A stretch of DNA of 13,353 nt from Desulfuromonadales bacterium (GTDB lineage: Bacteria > Desulfobacterota > Desulfuromonadia > Desulfuromonadales > BM103): positions 1-13,353 of the forward strand of contig JAOUDB010000032.1 of NCBI GenBank assembly GCA_029859485.1, in the 5' to 3' direction. A program made the position numbers and the translations under genes. Position 1 is the stretch's first letter. The number at the start of each line of letters is the position of its first letter. Below the pieces are notes generated by a model. That model worked only from the letters and a program-made list of their open reading frames with translations, did no database searches and was not told the origin of the DNA. Positions 6,378-12,454 of this stretch are shown here, piece after piece.

Positions 6378-6417
6378 ACAAAAAAATCCCCCAGAATCAC
6401 TCTGAGGTTTTTTTTGT
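6378..6417. terminator. Bidirectional terminator-like hairpin, CCCCCAGAATC family copy 1
   Basis: ACAAAAAAA and TTTTTTTTGT extend a CCCCAGA/TCTGAGG stem (one mismatch) with loop ATCAC. It has an A-tract on one side and eight Ts on the other, so it could stop transcription on both strands. Its core recurs at 6778-6798 and, altered, at 7232-7252. Confidence 0.7.
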
Positions 6418-6433
6418 CATCTGCACCGCCTTG

Positions 6434-6461
6434 TTGATATTAAATATTGGTAGGCTATAAT
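6434..6461 (+). promoter_or_regulatory. Promoter of the small secreted protein gene
   Basis: TTGATA (6434-6439), a 16-bp spacer and a consensus TATAAT (6456-6461) lie 30 bp before the start codon at 6492. Confidence 0.7.
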
Positions 6462-6491
6462 CTTCTAAAAATAAAAAAAGGGGGGTGGATT

Positions 6492-6755
6492 ATGAAAAAA
6501 TTAGTGTTGATACTTATCGTGGTCCTTATCCCGGTAAACTTGTTTGCTATTAAGAAAATTACAAGTAATGCAGAGAAACGGAAACTCGTAAGAGTAATTC
6601 TTATGAATGGTTATGTTTGCAGGTCTTGCAATGAAGCTAACTATATAAGACAAACAGAAGCAGGCCTTGTGTATCAAGTTTGTTGTGACAATGACACTTA
6701 TGTGTACAGAGTGATTTTGACACCGGATGATAGATATATAGTTAAACCTTTGTAG
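6492..6755 (+). CDS. Small secreted protein of unknown function
   Basis: I do not recognise this 87-residue protein. The ATG at 6492 is chosen because a GGGGGG stretch precedes it and it yields a clean signal peptide (MKKLVLILIVVLIPVNLFA, cut after LFA). The mature 68 residues contain GYVCRSCNE and, later, YQVCCDNDTYVYRV: a CxxC pair plus a CC pair, which could bind metal or form disulfides. The predicted mature protein is small and beta-rich. Codon use is markedly AT-rich compared with the flanking core genes, which suggests acquisition. It is a single-gene unit with its own promoter and is bounded on both sides by the same 20-bp hairpin sequence. Confidence 0.7.
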   Translation: MKKLVLILIVVLIPVNLFAIKKITSNAEKRKLVRVILMNGYVCRSCNEANYIRQTEAGLVYQVCCDNDTYVYRVILTPDDRYIVKPL

Positions 6756-6774
6756 TTGTTGAATTTAGTTGACA

Positions 6775-6798
6775 CCCCCCCCAGAATCACTCTGAGGT
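6775..6798. repeat. CCCCCAGAATC hairpin family, copy 2
   Basis: Eight C residues lead into CCCCAGAATCACTCTGAGGT, identical over 20 or more bases to copy 1 (6388-6408), exactly 390 bp away. It forms the same imperfect stem but has no T-tract on the plus strand. It follows the small secreted protein gene by about 20 bp. Confidence 0.75.
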
Positions 6799-6837
6799 AA
6801 AAACAAAAGGAGCAAAGCTACTTCCATTTCGCAATTC

Positions 6838-6846
6838 TGATATAAT
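6838..6846 (+). promoter_or_regulatory. Extended -10 promoter of the first 79-residue paralogue
   Basis: TGATATAAT is a perfect extended -10 element (TGnTATAAT). No good -35 is visible. It predicts a leader of about 88 nt before the ATG at 6942. Confidence 0.5.
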
Positions 6847-6941
6847 TGAGAAGTAGTAACAATCTGTTGCGAACGCATCTTTTGATTTTGCCTTGCTTGA
6901 TTACCATTTTTAAAAGACCTTTTCTTTCAGAGGAGGCCACT

Positions 6942-7181
6942 ATGACTGCGAATTTTAACCATATACAATTGGGACTGGGTCGCATCGAAGTAATGACAAA
7001 AAAAGGAACAGTTCTCTTTTGTCATCCAGCAATGTTAGATGCTCTGCTCAAAAAAAATAAACTGACAAAATTTAGACGAAAAAGCGGCTGGGTCACGGTT
7101 GGAGTTGATCCTATCCGAATTAAATCCGTACCTGAGGCCTCTCAGTTGTTTAACGGTTTTGAACGACGGTCTAGCCACTGA
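6942..7181 (+). CDS. GSU3473-like small protein, copy 1
   Basis: The 79-residue protein starts at an ATG preceded by AGGAGG. It contains a short basic-hydrophobic domain with KFRRKSGWVTVGVDPIR and ends ...LFNGFERRSSH. The GWVTVGxDPxR core plus a terminal xGxERR motif resembles small Geobacter proteins I remember as the GSU3473 family, of unknown function; this recollection is not certain. A paralogue of identical length lies inverted at 8224-8463, sharing the motif KF-x-RKSGWVTVG-x-DP-x-R, the ERR-x-SH terminus and the adjoining non-coding DNA. The fold is probably a small beta-barrel; no catalytic residues or signal peptide are seen. Confidence 0.75.
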   Translation: MTANFNHIQLGLGRIEVMTKKGTVLFCHPAMLDALLKKNKLTKFRRKSGWVTVGVDPIRIKSVPEASQLFNGFERRSSH

Positions 7182-7225
7182 GCAACTCAAACCATAATTT
7201 ATTTCTGCTCATCTACCATAAATAA

Positions 7226-7258
7226 AAAGCTCCCCCAGAATCCCTCTGGAGGAGCTTT
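7226..7258. terminator. Strong bidirectional hairpin, CCCCCAGAATC family copy 3
   Basis: AAAGCTCC-C-CCAGA pairs with TCTGG-A-GGAGCTTT around ATCCC. It keeps the stem mismatch and loop type of copies 1 and 2 but is longer. It terminates copy 1 of the paralogue on the plus strand; on the minus strand it is followed by TTTTTATTT. Confidence 0.8.
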
Positions 7259-7473
7259 CTGCCATCCACGCCACAAGGAGTTTAGGCTGACAGCTCACGC
7301 GGTTATAGGTATATGTCCGCAGTTACTCCATAACCGACTGTTTGCTGATAAATCACGACAAAAAGTAAAACCACAAAAGGACTACCATTTAACATGCTGG
7401 GCCTTTGTAAACCCGCTCAGAACAGGCTTCTGTGTTAAAAATGTTATGTTAACCCCTACAGTGTTCTACCGCT
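7259..7473. other. Non-coding stretch without recognisable gene
   Basis: No credible ORF or RNA gene is seen. A short inverted repeat, GGTTAT (7301-7306) with ATAACC (7330-7335), is the only structure noted. It looks like decayed intergenic DNA of the island. Confidence 0.4.
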
Positions 7474-7506
7474 AAGAAAAGCCCGAGGTTGCGCGTTACC
7501 CTCAGG
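7474..7506 (-). terminator. Minus-strand terminator of the zinc-ribbon gene
   Basis: On the minus strand CCTGAGG (7500-7506) pairs with CCTCGGG (7482-7488), one T-G wobble, around an 11-nt loop and is followed by CTTTTCTT. It lies just beyond the end of the 7542-8045 gene. Confidence 0.6.
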
Positions 7507-7541
7507 GGGATGGTTCAGAAGGACCCGAGAAGTGGCAGTGG

Positions 7542-8045
7542 CTATGTTGCTGTCTGGTCAATATTTCTCTGCTCTCGTTCAAGCTTATCTTTACATTCAG
7601 TCAGTAGGCCTTGATCAAACAGCCGATCAGAGATGTCCAGCAGTTTTTTGACCCCAGAATTACACGCTGCATTTATCCCTTTAGGGCTCTTTGCTGCGTT
7701 AACTCTATCCAGCGCTTTCTCGCAAATCTTTTGCATTTCATCCACAGTAACTTCATCTTTCGATGCATTATATTCTTTTAATTATGGTTGAAGGTAACGG
7801 GTGGCAGGTTGGTATTCATTTTTTTCATATGGCTAGAGAAGTTCTGCCTGAGCAATAGCTCCGTTGAAATTTGAAACTTTAGAGCTTACCGTCTTTACCT
7901 CATGGGCATTATCGTAAAAATGCTTGATGTATTGAGCGGCCGGGATGATCCTCAGTGGGGCATGTTGTTCGCACTTTTTACATAGTCCATTTTCGTCTGT
8001 TCTTACAAAAATGCCTTGCGTACCACACCATTTACAGACAGCCAT
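7542..8045 (-). pseudogene. Zinc-ribbon protein gene broken by two in-frame stops
   Basis: A start at 8043-8045 reads MAVCKWCGTQGIFVRTDENGLCKKC, a zinc ribbon with CxxC pairs at residues 4-7 and 22-25. The frame meets TAG at 7833-7835 and TAA at 7782-7784, but then runs on in the same frame to a natural stop at 7542. The segment between and after the stops (PYEKNEYQPATRYLQP, then LKEYNASKDEV) resembles the L-x-YE-x(K/N)-x-I-x-P...LxxYxxxKDEI pattern of intact zinc-ribbon proteins I know, so the pieces belong together. The original product would be about 167 residues of unknown function. The final part is a helical domain (VDEMQKICEKALDRVNAAKS...). Two independent nonsense changes argue for a pseudogene. 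The short N-terminal piece might still be made. Confidence 0.75.
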
Positions 8046-8104
8046 CTTTTTGAACTCCCCCCAGAAATGCTAACCACCCATATGTACCCGACACATTATA
8101 AAGG

Positions 8105-8132
8105 AAACCCGCCTCTTGTAAGGGACGGGTTT
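8105..8132. terminator. Hairpin between zinc-ribbon pseudogene and paralogue copy 2
   Basis: AAACCCG (8105-8111) pairs with CGGGTTT (8126-8132) around a 14-nt loop containing a short inner CCT/AGG pairing. It probably ends minus-strand transcription of the 8224-8463 gene, though the following T-run (CCTTTAT) is weak. Confidence 0.5.
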
Positions 8133-8223
8133 ATGTTCTTGGGAAAGAATAAATCGATGTGTGAGGTGAAGCAAGTTGCCTTAACTCATAATTGCCGTGC
8201 TATTCAACGGACGTTTGAGTTGC

Positions 8224-8463
8224 TCAGTGGCTAGCACGTCGTTCAACCCCGTCGAACAGGCAAGCAGCCACACGTCTAGACATAGTTCGAACAGGATCAA
8301 TTCCAACAGTGACCCAACCGCTTTTTCGTTTAAACTTTAACACGCGATTGTGCTCGAGTAGAGTATCGAGCACTAGTGGGGAAAAAAGGTGATAAGTACC
8401 ATCTGCCAAAACCACATCGATACGGGTCAGACCCTCTCTTCTCAGGTCGCTACAATCTGGCAT
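8224..8463 (-). CDS. GSU3473-like small protein, copy 2 (inverted paralogue)
   Basis: The 79-residue protein is paralogous to 6942-7181. It has KFKRKSGWVTVGIDPVR and ends CLFDGVERRASH. A GAGGAGA precedes the ATG at 8461-8463. About 85 % of the nucleotides in the GWVTVG core match copy 1 by eye, and the 3' end is identical for over 20 bp (CTAGCCACTGAGCAACTCAA and beyond), running past the stop codon. The leader (AAAA-x-ACCTTTTCT just before the ribosome binding site) is also shared. The N-terminal 15 residues differ. Function unknown; the pair arose by an inverted duplication of a gene together with its flanks. Confidence 0.75.
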   Translation of the reverse strand: MPDCSDLRREGLTRIDVVLADGTYHLFSPLVLDTLLEHNRVLKFKRKSGWVTVGIDPVRTMSRRVAACLFDGVERRASH

Positions 8464-8548
8464 ACACTTCTCCTCATGAGAAAAGGTTTTTTAATATTTA
8501 CACACAAGGGCAAAATTGTATACCCAATAATTTTCAAAAACTAAAAAC

Positions 8549-8568
8549 GCTCGCAGAATTGCTCGCAA
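8549..8568. repeat. Double TGCGAGCA motif, inverted right copy
   Basis: On the minus strand the sequence reads TTGCGAGCAATTCTGCGAGC, again two words 12 bp apart, matching 6340-6360 in inverted orientation. It lies upstream of paralogue copy 2; a CTTGTGTGT word follows both copies at different distances. Confidence 0.6.
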
Positions 8569-8987
8569 CGAGTGTTGTCAGCAACCCTCCTTGAATATTT
8601 TCTGACGCTAAAGAGGTAAAGCGGTCGCAATTACCCTCAAAGCGTCTTTTCTCCCAGTACCTTTTAAAGGTTGGTGTATGGGTAGTTTCTCCAGGCGACT
8701 GTTTGATACCCTTTGAATGAAATCAAAGCTCCTCGTGTCTGAGGTTTTATGAGGTAGGCAACAATGCTTTTTAAAGTGCTCCGCAAATCTCTTTGACTGC
8801 ACACTGAAATCGTAACCGTCGATGTATAACCTAAATACAAGAGACACACCATGTCATCCCAGGTTATTTTGTCCGCCGAACACGCCAAACTATACAAGGC
8901 TTTTTCATTGCTCAACTTCTTCCGTATCATCCGCTAACTCGTCGAGGTCAATGACTCTTAATGCTGAGGAGGTCTTAAACTACAATT
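8569..8987. other. Stretch of about 420 bp without a supported gene
   Basis: Two overlapping minus-strand frames (8608-8847 and 8664-8930) are open but resemble no family, lack good ribosome binding sites and have unremarkable composition. One may be the remnant of a frameshifted gene, but I cannot show it. Confidence 0.35.
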
Positions 8988-9431
8988 ATGTCACATACTA
9001 AAGTAAAATCATGGTCACTTAACGCTGGCGATATAAGTTCTGAAAGCTCTCCTTCTGCTCCCTTTTCGGGTCAATTTTTATCACCTCTCGATCCTATTCT
9101 CGGCGGCCATGTCTGGGACTGGGGTCTCACGAATGGAGTTGGAGATATTTATGCATTGGGTAGTTATGAACATGAATTTCGCCATGAAGATGGTTCCTCC
9201 TATCTTGCAGAGGAACGTGTCACCCTTCCACCCTACACAAATTTACCAGGATTGGCCTATACCTATACATATAGTACTGAAGGTAAATATATTGATCTTC
9301 ACACTCAATTTCATAGCAGTATGTTACTAACCAGGCAACCTAACCCCGTCCCAGAACCCTCCACCATTCTTCTCCTTGGTAGCGGTTTAGCGGGGCTAAC
9401 TTGGTACAGGCGCAAGCGTAAAGGAGAGTAA
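8988..9431 (+). CDS. PEP-CTERM sorting-domain protein, apparently lacking a signal peptide
   Basis: The 147-residue product ends with a textbook PEP-CTERM tail: NPVPEPS, a hydrophobic segment TILLLGSGLAGLTWY, and a basic end RRKRKGE. Such tails direct exported proteins to exosortase/archaeosortase-type processing at the cell surface. The preceding 115 residues are Ser/Gly/Tyr-rich and probably beta-structured, typical of this class, with no catalytic motif. Unusually, the N-terminus (MSHTKVKSWSLN...) is not a signal peptide, and an in-frame stop lies 4 codons upstream. GGAGG sits about 14 nt before the ATG, too far to be convincing. The gene is probably a 5'-truncated remnant of an exported protein. 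A terminator follows. Confidence 0.75.
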   Translation: MSHTKVKSWSLNAGDISSESSPSAPFSGQFLSPLDPILGGHVWDWGLTNGVGDIYALGSYEHEFRHEDGSSYLAEERVTLPPYTNLPGLAYTYTYSTEGKYIDLHTQFHSSMLLTRQPNPVPEPSTILLLGSGLAGLTWYRRKRKGE

Positions 9432-9457
9432 AGGCCCTTGATAGTATAATCTCTAAT

Positions 9458-9483
9458 GTGGGGTCACTTCGGCCCCGCTTTTT
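9458..9483 (+). terminator. Terminator after the PEP-CTERM gene
   Basis: GTGGGGTC pairs with GGCCCCGC (with T-G wobbles) around ACTTC and is followed by TTTTT. Confidence 0.85.
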
Positions 9484-9503
9484 AATTCTCAAATGCCATG
9501 ACT

Positions 9504-9595
9504 TGTAAGAGGAAAAACACCTTATTATTGATAGAGGTATTCAGTAAGCTCTTTAATACACAAAACGATGGCCACCTGGAAACGGGTGGCCTTTT
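9504..9595 (+). repeat. Terminator-ended direct repeat, copy 1 (possible small RNA)
   Basis: A block with TTATTGAT and AAGCTCTTTA ends in hairpin GGCCACC/GGTGGCC (9570-9591) plus TTTT. It matches 9774-9869 at a constant 270-bp offset without indels over about 65 bp (38 of 51 positions identical in the core). The hairpin arms differ in sequence but both form, as for an RNA under structural constraint or two related terminators. Confidence 0.55.
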
Positions 9596-9614
9596 CTCTA
9601 TAACGGCAACTGAC

Positions 9615-9642
9615 AAAAAAAGCCCCACTCTCCGGAGGGGGG
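9615..9642 (-). terminator. Minus-strand terminator-like hairpin
   Basis: CCCC-x-CTC pairs with GAG-x-GGGG around TCCG; on the minus strand it is followed by C and seven Ts. No minus-strand gene feeding it is recognised. Confidence 0.6.
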
Positions 9643-9773
9643 ATGGGAGTAGGGCAAGTTCTCTGTGCCTTATGAAGGTGGGAAAAGCAAAGGCAGCAGA
9701 GTTGTTTAACTCATAACACGCTTTGGAGTGTTGTCTACCGATAGCGTAGAAATCTTTCCTGTAAGTCACAACA

Positions 9774-9874
9774 TCTGAGAAGAAAACCGGCTTCTTATTG
9801 ATCGACATATTTAAGAAGCTCTTTAGTCCTCAAAATCAAGTCCACCGGATCATCGTCGGATGGACTTTTGTTTT
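9774..9874 (+). repeat. Terminator-ended direct repeat, copy 2 (possible small RNA)
   Basis: The second copy of the repeat ends in AAGTCCA/TGGACTT (9838-9867), with an inner CCG/CGG pairing, followed by TTTTGTTTT. It lies tail to tail with the recombinase remnant, so this hairpin could serve as its converging boundary. Confidence 0.55.
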
Positions 9875-10130
9875 CATGCAGACAATGCCTGCCTGCTTTC
9901 ATAATACAGTCGATATACAGAGGATGTGCTGACGCCATAGTGTTCGGCAATTTCACGTTTACTGCAACCTGGCGTTTCGTAATCCTTTGAAGTTCGACGA
10001 TCTCTTGAGATGTAAGCTTTGGTTTCGCTCCGAAGACAACACCGCGAGCTTTGGCTTTCTCACGACCTTCCAGAGAGCGTTCCCGGATCAACCCTCGCTC
10101 AAACTCTCCTATAGCAGCAGGAATGTTGAA
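9874..10130 (-). pseudogene. Serine recombinase (resolvase/invertase) C-terminal remnant, frameshifted
   Basis: Read leftward from 10130, the frame gives FNIPAAIGEFERGLIRERSL, then EGREKAKARGVVFGAKPKLT. This is the hallmark end of the catalytic domain and the long helix of Tn3/Hin-type resolvases. Near 9969-9975 the frame shifts by one base, and the other frame continues with SKREIAEHYGVSTSSVYRLY, the expected DNA-binding helix-turn-helix, ending at TGA 9874-9876. The catalytic N-terminal domain with the active-site Ser is missing beyond 10131, where an in-frame stop and then a REP-like hairpin follow. About 85 of the usual 185-190 codons remain. It is a dead trace of mobile-element activity in the island. 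Confidence 0.85.
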
Positions 10131-10149
10131 TCAATAGGTGGGTCTTATT

Positions 10150-10169
10150 CCCCGCAGCTTGCTGCGGGG
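10150..10169. repeat. REP-like palindromic hairpin
   Basis: CCCCGCAG-CTTG-CTGCGGGG is a perfect 8-bp stem with a 4-nt loop, next to the break point of the recombinase remnant. Similar GC-rich hairpins are typical of REP elements or IS200/RAYT-type transposon ends; no transposase is present here. Confidence 0.6.
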
Positions 10170-10177
10170 TAGTTCAT

Positions 10178-10213
10178 TGGCTTGCGCATTTTTTAGCACA
10201 AGCCATTTTTTTT
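10178..10213 (+). terminator. Intrinsic terminator at the right edge of the island
   Basis: TGGCTTGCGC pairs with GCACAAGCCA (one mismatch) around an 8-nt loop and is followed by eight Ts. No plus-strand gene immediately upstream is intact; it may be left over from a lost gene or insulate the tRNA. Confidence 0.75.
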
Positions 10214-10329
10214 GAAGTTTCTGCCCTGTGCATGACCGGCCATAAACGGAGATTTATATAATATTGTCCAGGCAGGATTGCGTACCTCTGTTATATTTAA
10301 CAAACACTGGAAATTACGCTGAAAAGTGC

Positions 10330-10358
10330 TTGACAGGGCGTGTCTCCTTTGTTAAATG
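10330..10358 (+). promoter_or_regulatory. Promoter of tRNA-Val(GAC)
   Basis: Consensus TTGACA (10330-10335), 17-bp spacer and TAAATG (10353-10358; TTAAAT with 16 bp is equivalent) precede the tRNA by about 20 bp. Confidence 0.75.
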
Positions 10359-10377
10359 TATGCAGCATTTTGAGTGA

Positions 10378-10452
10378 AGACGCGTAGCTCAGTGGGAGAG
10401 CACTACACTGACACTGTAGGGGTCCGCGGTTCAATCCCGCGCGCGTCTACCA
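10378..10452 (+). tRNA. tRNA-Val (anticodon GAC)
   Basis: Stems pair fully: acceptor AGACGCG/CGCGTCT, D arm GCTC/GAGC, anticodon stem CTACA/TGTAG with loop CTGACAC (anticodon GAC, reading GUC and GUU), T arm CGCGG/CCGCG with TTCAATC. CCA is encoded. It directly precedes thrS. Confidence 0.97.
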
Positions 10453-10470
10453 AAATCGCTCAAGGCAGGC

Positions 10471-10494
10471 AGAGGCATCCATGGATGCCTCTTT
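10471..10494 (+). terminator. Terminator or attenuator between tRNA-Val(GAC) and thrS
   Basis: AGAGGCATCC and GGATGCCTCT form a perfect 10-bp stem with a two-base AT centre, followed by TTTT. No separate promoter for thrS is evident in the 33 bp that follow, so read-through from the tRNA promoter past this hairpin may set thrS expression. Confidence 0.75.
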
Positions 10495-10527
10495 TCGTTA
10501 GTGCAAAGTGACCAGAAGGAAATCAAG

Positions 10528-12444
10528 ATGTCGATGCTGAACGTAACATTGCCAGACGGAACTGTTAAGGAAGTCGCTGCCGGAACAACGCCGCTTGACG
10601 TCGCTCGTTCCATTGGTGAGGGTCTTGCGCGCCAGACAGTTGCTGCTTTTCTTGGTGACACTTTGGTCGACGTGACGACTTCTATCGATACCGACGTTGA
10701 TTTACGTCTGGTGACCCTCAATACCCCCGAGGGTCTTGAGATCTACCGTCATTCGACTGCCCACCTGATGGCCCATGCGGTTAAAGAGCTTTACGGTCAG
10801 GACGTTCAGGTGACCATAGGCCCTGCGATCGAGTCGGGCTTCTATTACGATTTCTTCAGTGATAAGCATACCTTCAGCCCCGAAGAATTTGATGCGATCG
10901 AGCAGAAGATGAAGGCGTTGGCCAAAGCCAACCTGCCTATCGAACGCCAGGTCGTTAAAAGCTCCGAGGCGATCTCACTGTTCCGTGAGATGGGGGAGGA
11001 CTACAAGGTTGAGCTGATTGAAGACCTAGACGTGGAGGAAGTCACACTTTATCGTCAAGGCACCTTTGTTGACCTGTGTCGTGGGCCCCATATCCCTGCA
11101 ACGGGCATGCTTAAGGTCTTTAAGCTAACCAGCGTTGCCGGTGCTTACTGGCGTGGCGATGAAAAGAACGCCATGCTGCAGCGCATTTACGCGACAGCGT
11201 TTACCGATAAAAAAGAACTCAAGCAGTACCTGCATCGTATCGAAGAAGCCAAGAAACGTGATCATCGCAAGCTTGGCCGTGATCTCGATCTCTTCTCTTT
11301 CAGCGAAGAAGCTGGCGCGGGTCTGGTGATCTGGCATCCCAAGGGTGCTATGTTGAGAACCTTGATTGAAGATTTTGAAAAGCGTGAGCACGTAAAACGT
11401 GGCTACGATATCGTCATGGGTCCGCAGATCCTGCGTACCGAGCTTTGGCAAACTTCGGGGCATTTCGATAACTATCGCGAGAATATGTATTTCACAGAGA
11501 TTGACGAGCAGAGTTATGGCATTAAGCCGATGAACTGTCTCGCTCATATGTTGATCTACAAGTCCAGGAGACGCTCTTATCGGGATCTTCCCTTACGTTA
11601 CTTTGAGTTGGGAACGGTTCATCGCCACGAGAAGAGTGGCGTTCTGCACGGTCTGCTGCGTGTACGCGGATTCACCCAGGATGATGCTCATATCCTCTGC
11701 ATGCCAGAGCAACTCGATGCTGAGATAAAAGACGTCTTGAGCTTTGTCCAGTATGTCATGGGCATCTTCGGTTTCGAATATGAGTTGGAAATCTCAACGC
11801 GCCCTGAAAAAGCCATCGGCTCCGACGAAGATTGGGAGCGCGCAACCAAGGCTTTGCAGAGTGCTCTTGATGACACCGGCCTGCCTTATGAGATCAACGA
11901 AGGCGACGGCGCTTTCTATGGTCCGAAGATCGATATCAAGCTGAAGGACGCTCTTGACAGGAAGTGGCAGTGTGCTACAATCCAGTGCGATTTCACCCTC
12001 CCGGAGAGGTTTGACCTCAACTATGTCGGGAGTGACGGCGAGAAACATCGGCCGGTCATGGTCCACCGGGTTATCCTGGGGGCCATTGAACGTTTTATTG
12101 GCGTGTTGATTGAGCACTACGCGGGCAACTTCCCTCTCTGGATTTCTCCGGTTCAGGTAAAAGTTCTCAACGTGACCGATAACCAGGCCGATTATGTCAA
12201 TAAGGTCTGTGAAGAACTGCGTGAGCAAGGTGTTCGCGTACAGGCTGATTTACGTAATGAAAAGCTGGGATTCAAGATTCGCGAAGCCCAGATGGAAAAA
12301 GTTCCATATATGTTGGTCATCGGCGATCAGGAAGTATCCGCCGGTACCGTTACCGCTCGTCACCGTTCCGGCGAAAACCTGGAACCTATGACGCCAGCGG
12401 ACTTTGTGCAATTCATTCAAGAAGAATGTCGACAGTTTCACTAG
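10528..12444 (+). CDS. thrS: Threonyl-tRNA synthetase
   Basis: The 638-residue product has the full class II ThrRS layout. An N-terminal TGS domain (residues 1-61) is followed by the editing domain with [15 protein letters not shown] (HxxxH) and the second editing signature [13 protein letters not shown]. The catalytic core has [20 protein letters not shown] (zinc ligand Cys), [15 protein letters not shown] (motif 2), [11 protein letters not shown] and [21 protein letters not shown] (motif 3 region). The C-terminal anticodon-binding domain begins at [14 protein letters not shown]. It charges tRNA-Thr in the cytoplasm. The ATG at 10528 is chosen because AGAAGGA lies 7 nt upstream and the start gives the usual 635-642-residue length; a GTG at 10501 lacks this. 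It ends 10 bp before the infC start in the conserved thrS-infC-rpmI-rplT order. Confidence 0.98.
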   Translation: MSMLNVTLPDGTVKEVAAGTTPLDVARSIGEGLARQTVAAFLGDTLVDVTTSIDTDVDLRLVTLNTPEGLEIYRHSTAHLMAHAVKELYGQDVQVTIGPAIESGFYYDFFSDKHTFSPEEFDAIEQKMKALAKANLPIERQVVKSSEAISLFREMGEDYKVELIEDLDVEEVTLYRQGTFVDLCRGPHIPATGMLKVFKLTSVAGAYWRGDEKNAMLQRIYATAFTDKKELKQYLHRIEEAKKRDHRKLGRDLDLFSFSEEAGAGLVIWHPKGAMLRTLIEDFEKREHVKRGYDIVMGPQILRTELWQTSGHFDNYRENMYFTEIDEQSYGIKPMNCLAHMLIYKSRRRSYRDLPLRYFELGTVHRHEKSGVLHGLLRVRGFTQDDAHILCMPEQLDAEIKDVLSFVQYVMGIFGFEYELEISTRPEKAIGSDEDWERATKALQSALDDTGLPYEINEGDGAFYGPKIDIKLKDALDRKWQCATIQCDFTLPERFDLNYVGSDGEKHRPVMVHRVILGAIERFIGVLIEHYAGNFPLWISPVQVKVLNVTDNQADYVNKVCEELREQGVRVQADLRNEKLGFKIREAQMEKVPYMLVIGDQEVSAGTVTARHRSGENLEPMTPADFVQFIQEECRQFH

Positions 12445-12454
12445 GAGGTGCGTC

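Noticed and set aside
6340..6420. CRISPR-like array from repeats near 6340-6420 and 6778
   Set aside because: Repeats are few, differently spaced and palindromic hairpins; there is no regular repeat-spacer pattern and no cas gene.
7430..7560. Possible 6S-like or other structured RNA
   Set aside because: Only one short terminator-like hairpin is present; no extended complementary arms of a 6S fold could be traced.
7833..8045. Pyrrolysine decoding of the in-frame TAG of the zinc-ribbon gene
   Set aside because: A second in-frame stop (TAA) follows 16 codons later, so UAG decoding alone would not restore the protein; no Pyl machinery is in the window.
8608..8930. Overlapping minus-strand ORFs of 79 and 88 codons
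   Set aside because: No recognisable motif, no strong ribosome binding site, and the two frames exclude each other; reported only as unassigned sequence.
9482..9808. Minus-strand 108-codon ORF across the duplicated repeat
   Set aside because: It runs through a terminator-like hairpin with a T7 tract and both repeat copies in different contexts; no family resemblance.
6250..10452. tRNA 3'-end duplication (attL/attR) flanking the island
   Set aside because: I found no copy of the tRNA-Val 3' end beyond the short T-arm word shared by all such tRNAs, and no tyrosine integrase.
11125..11547. Minus-strand open frames inside thrS
   Set aside because: The plus frame is an unambiguous full-length threonyl-tRNA synthetase; these are chance openings.
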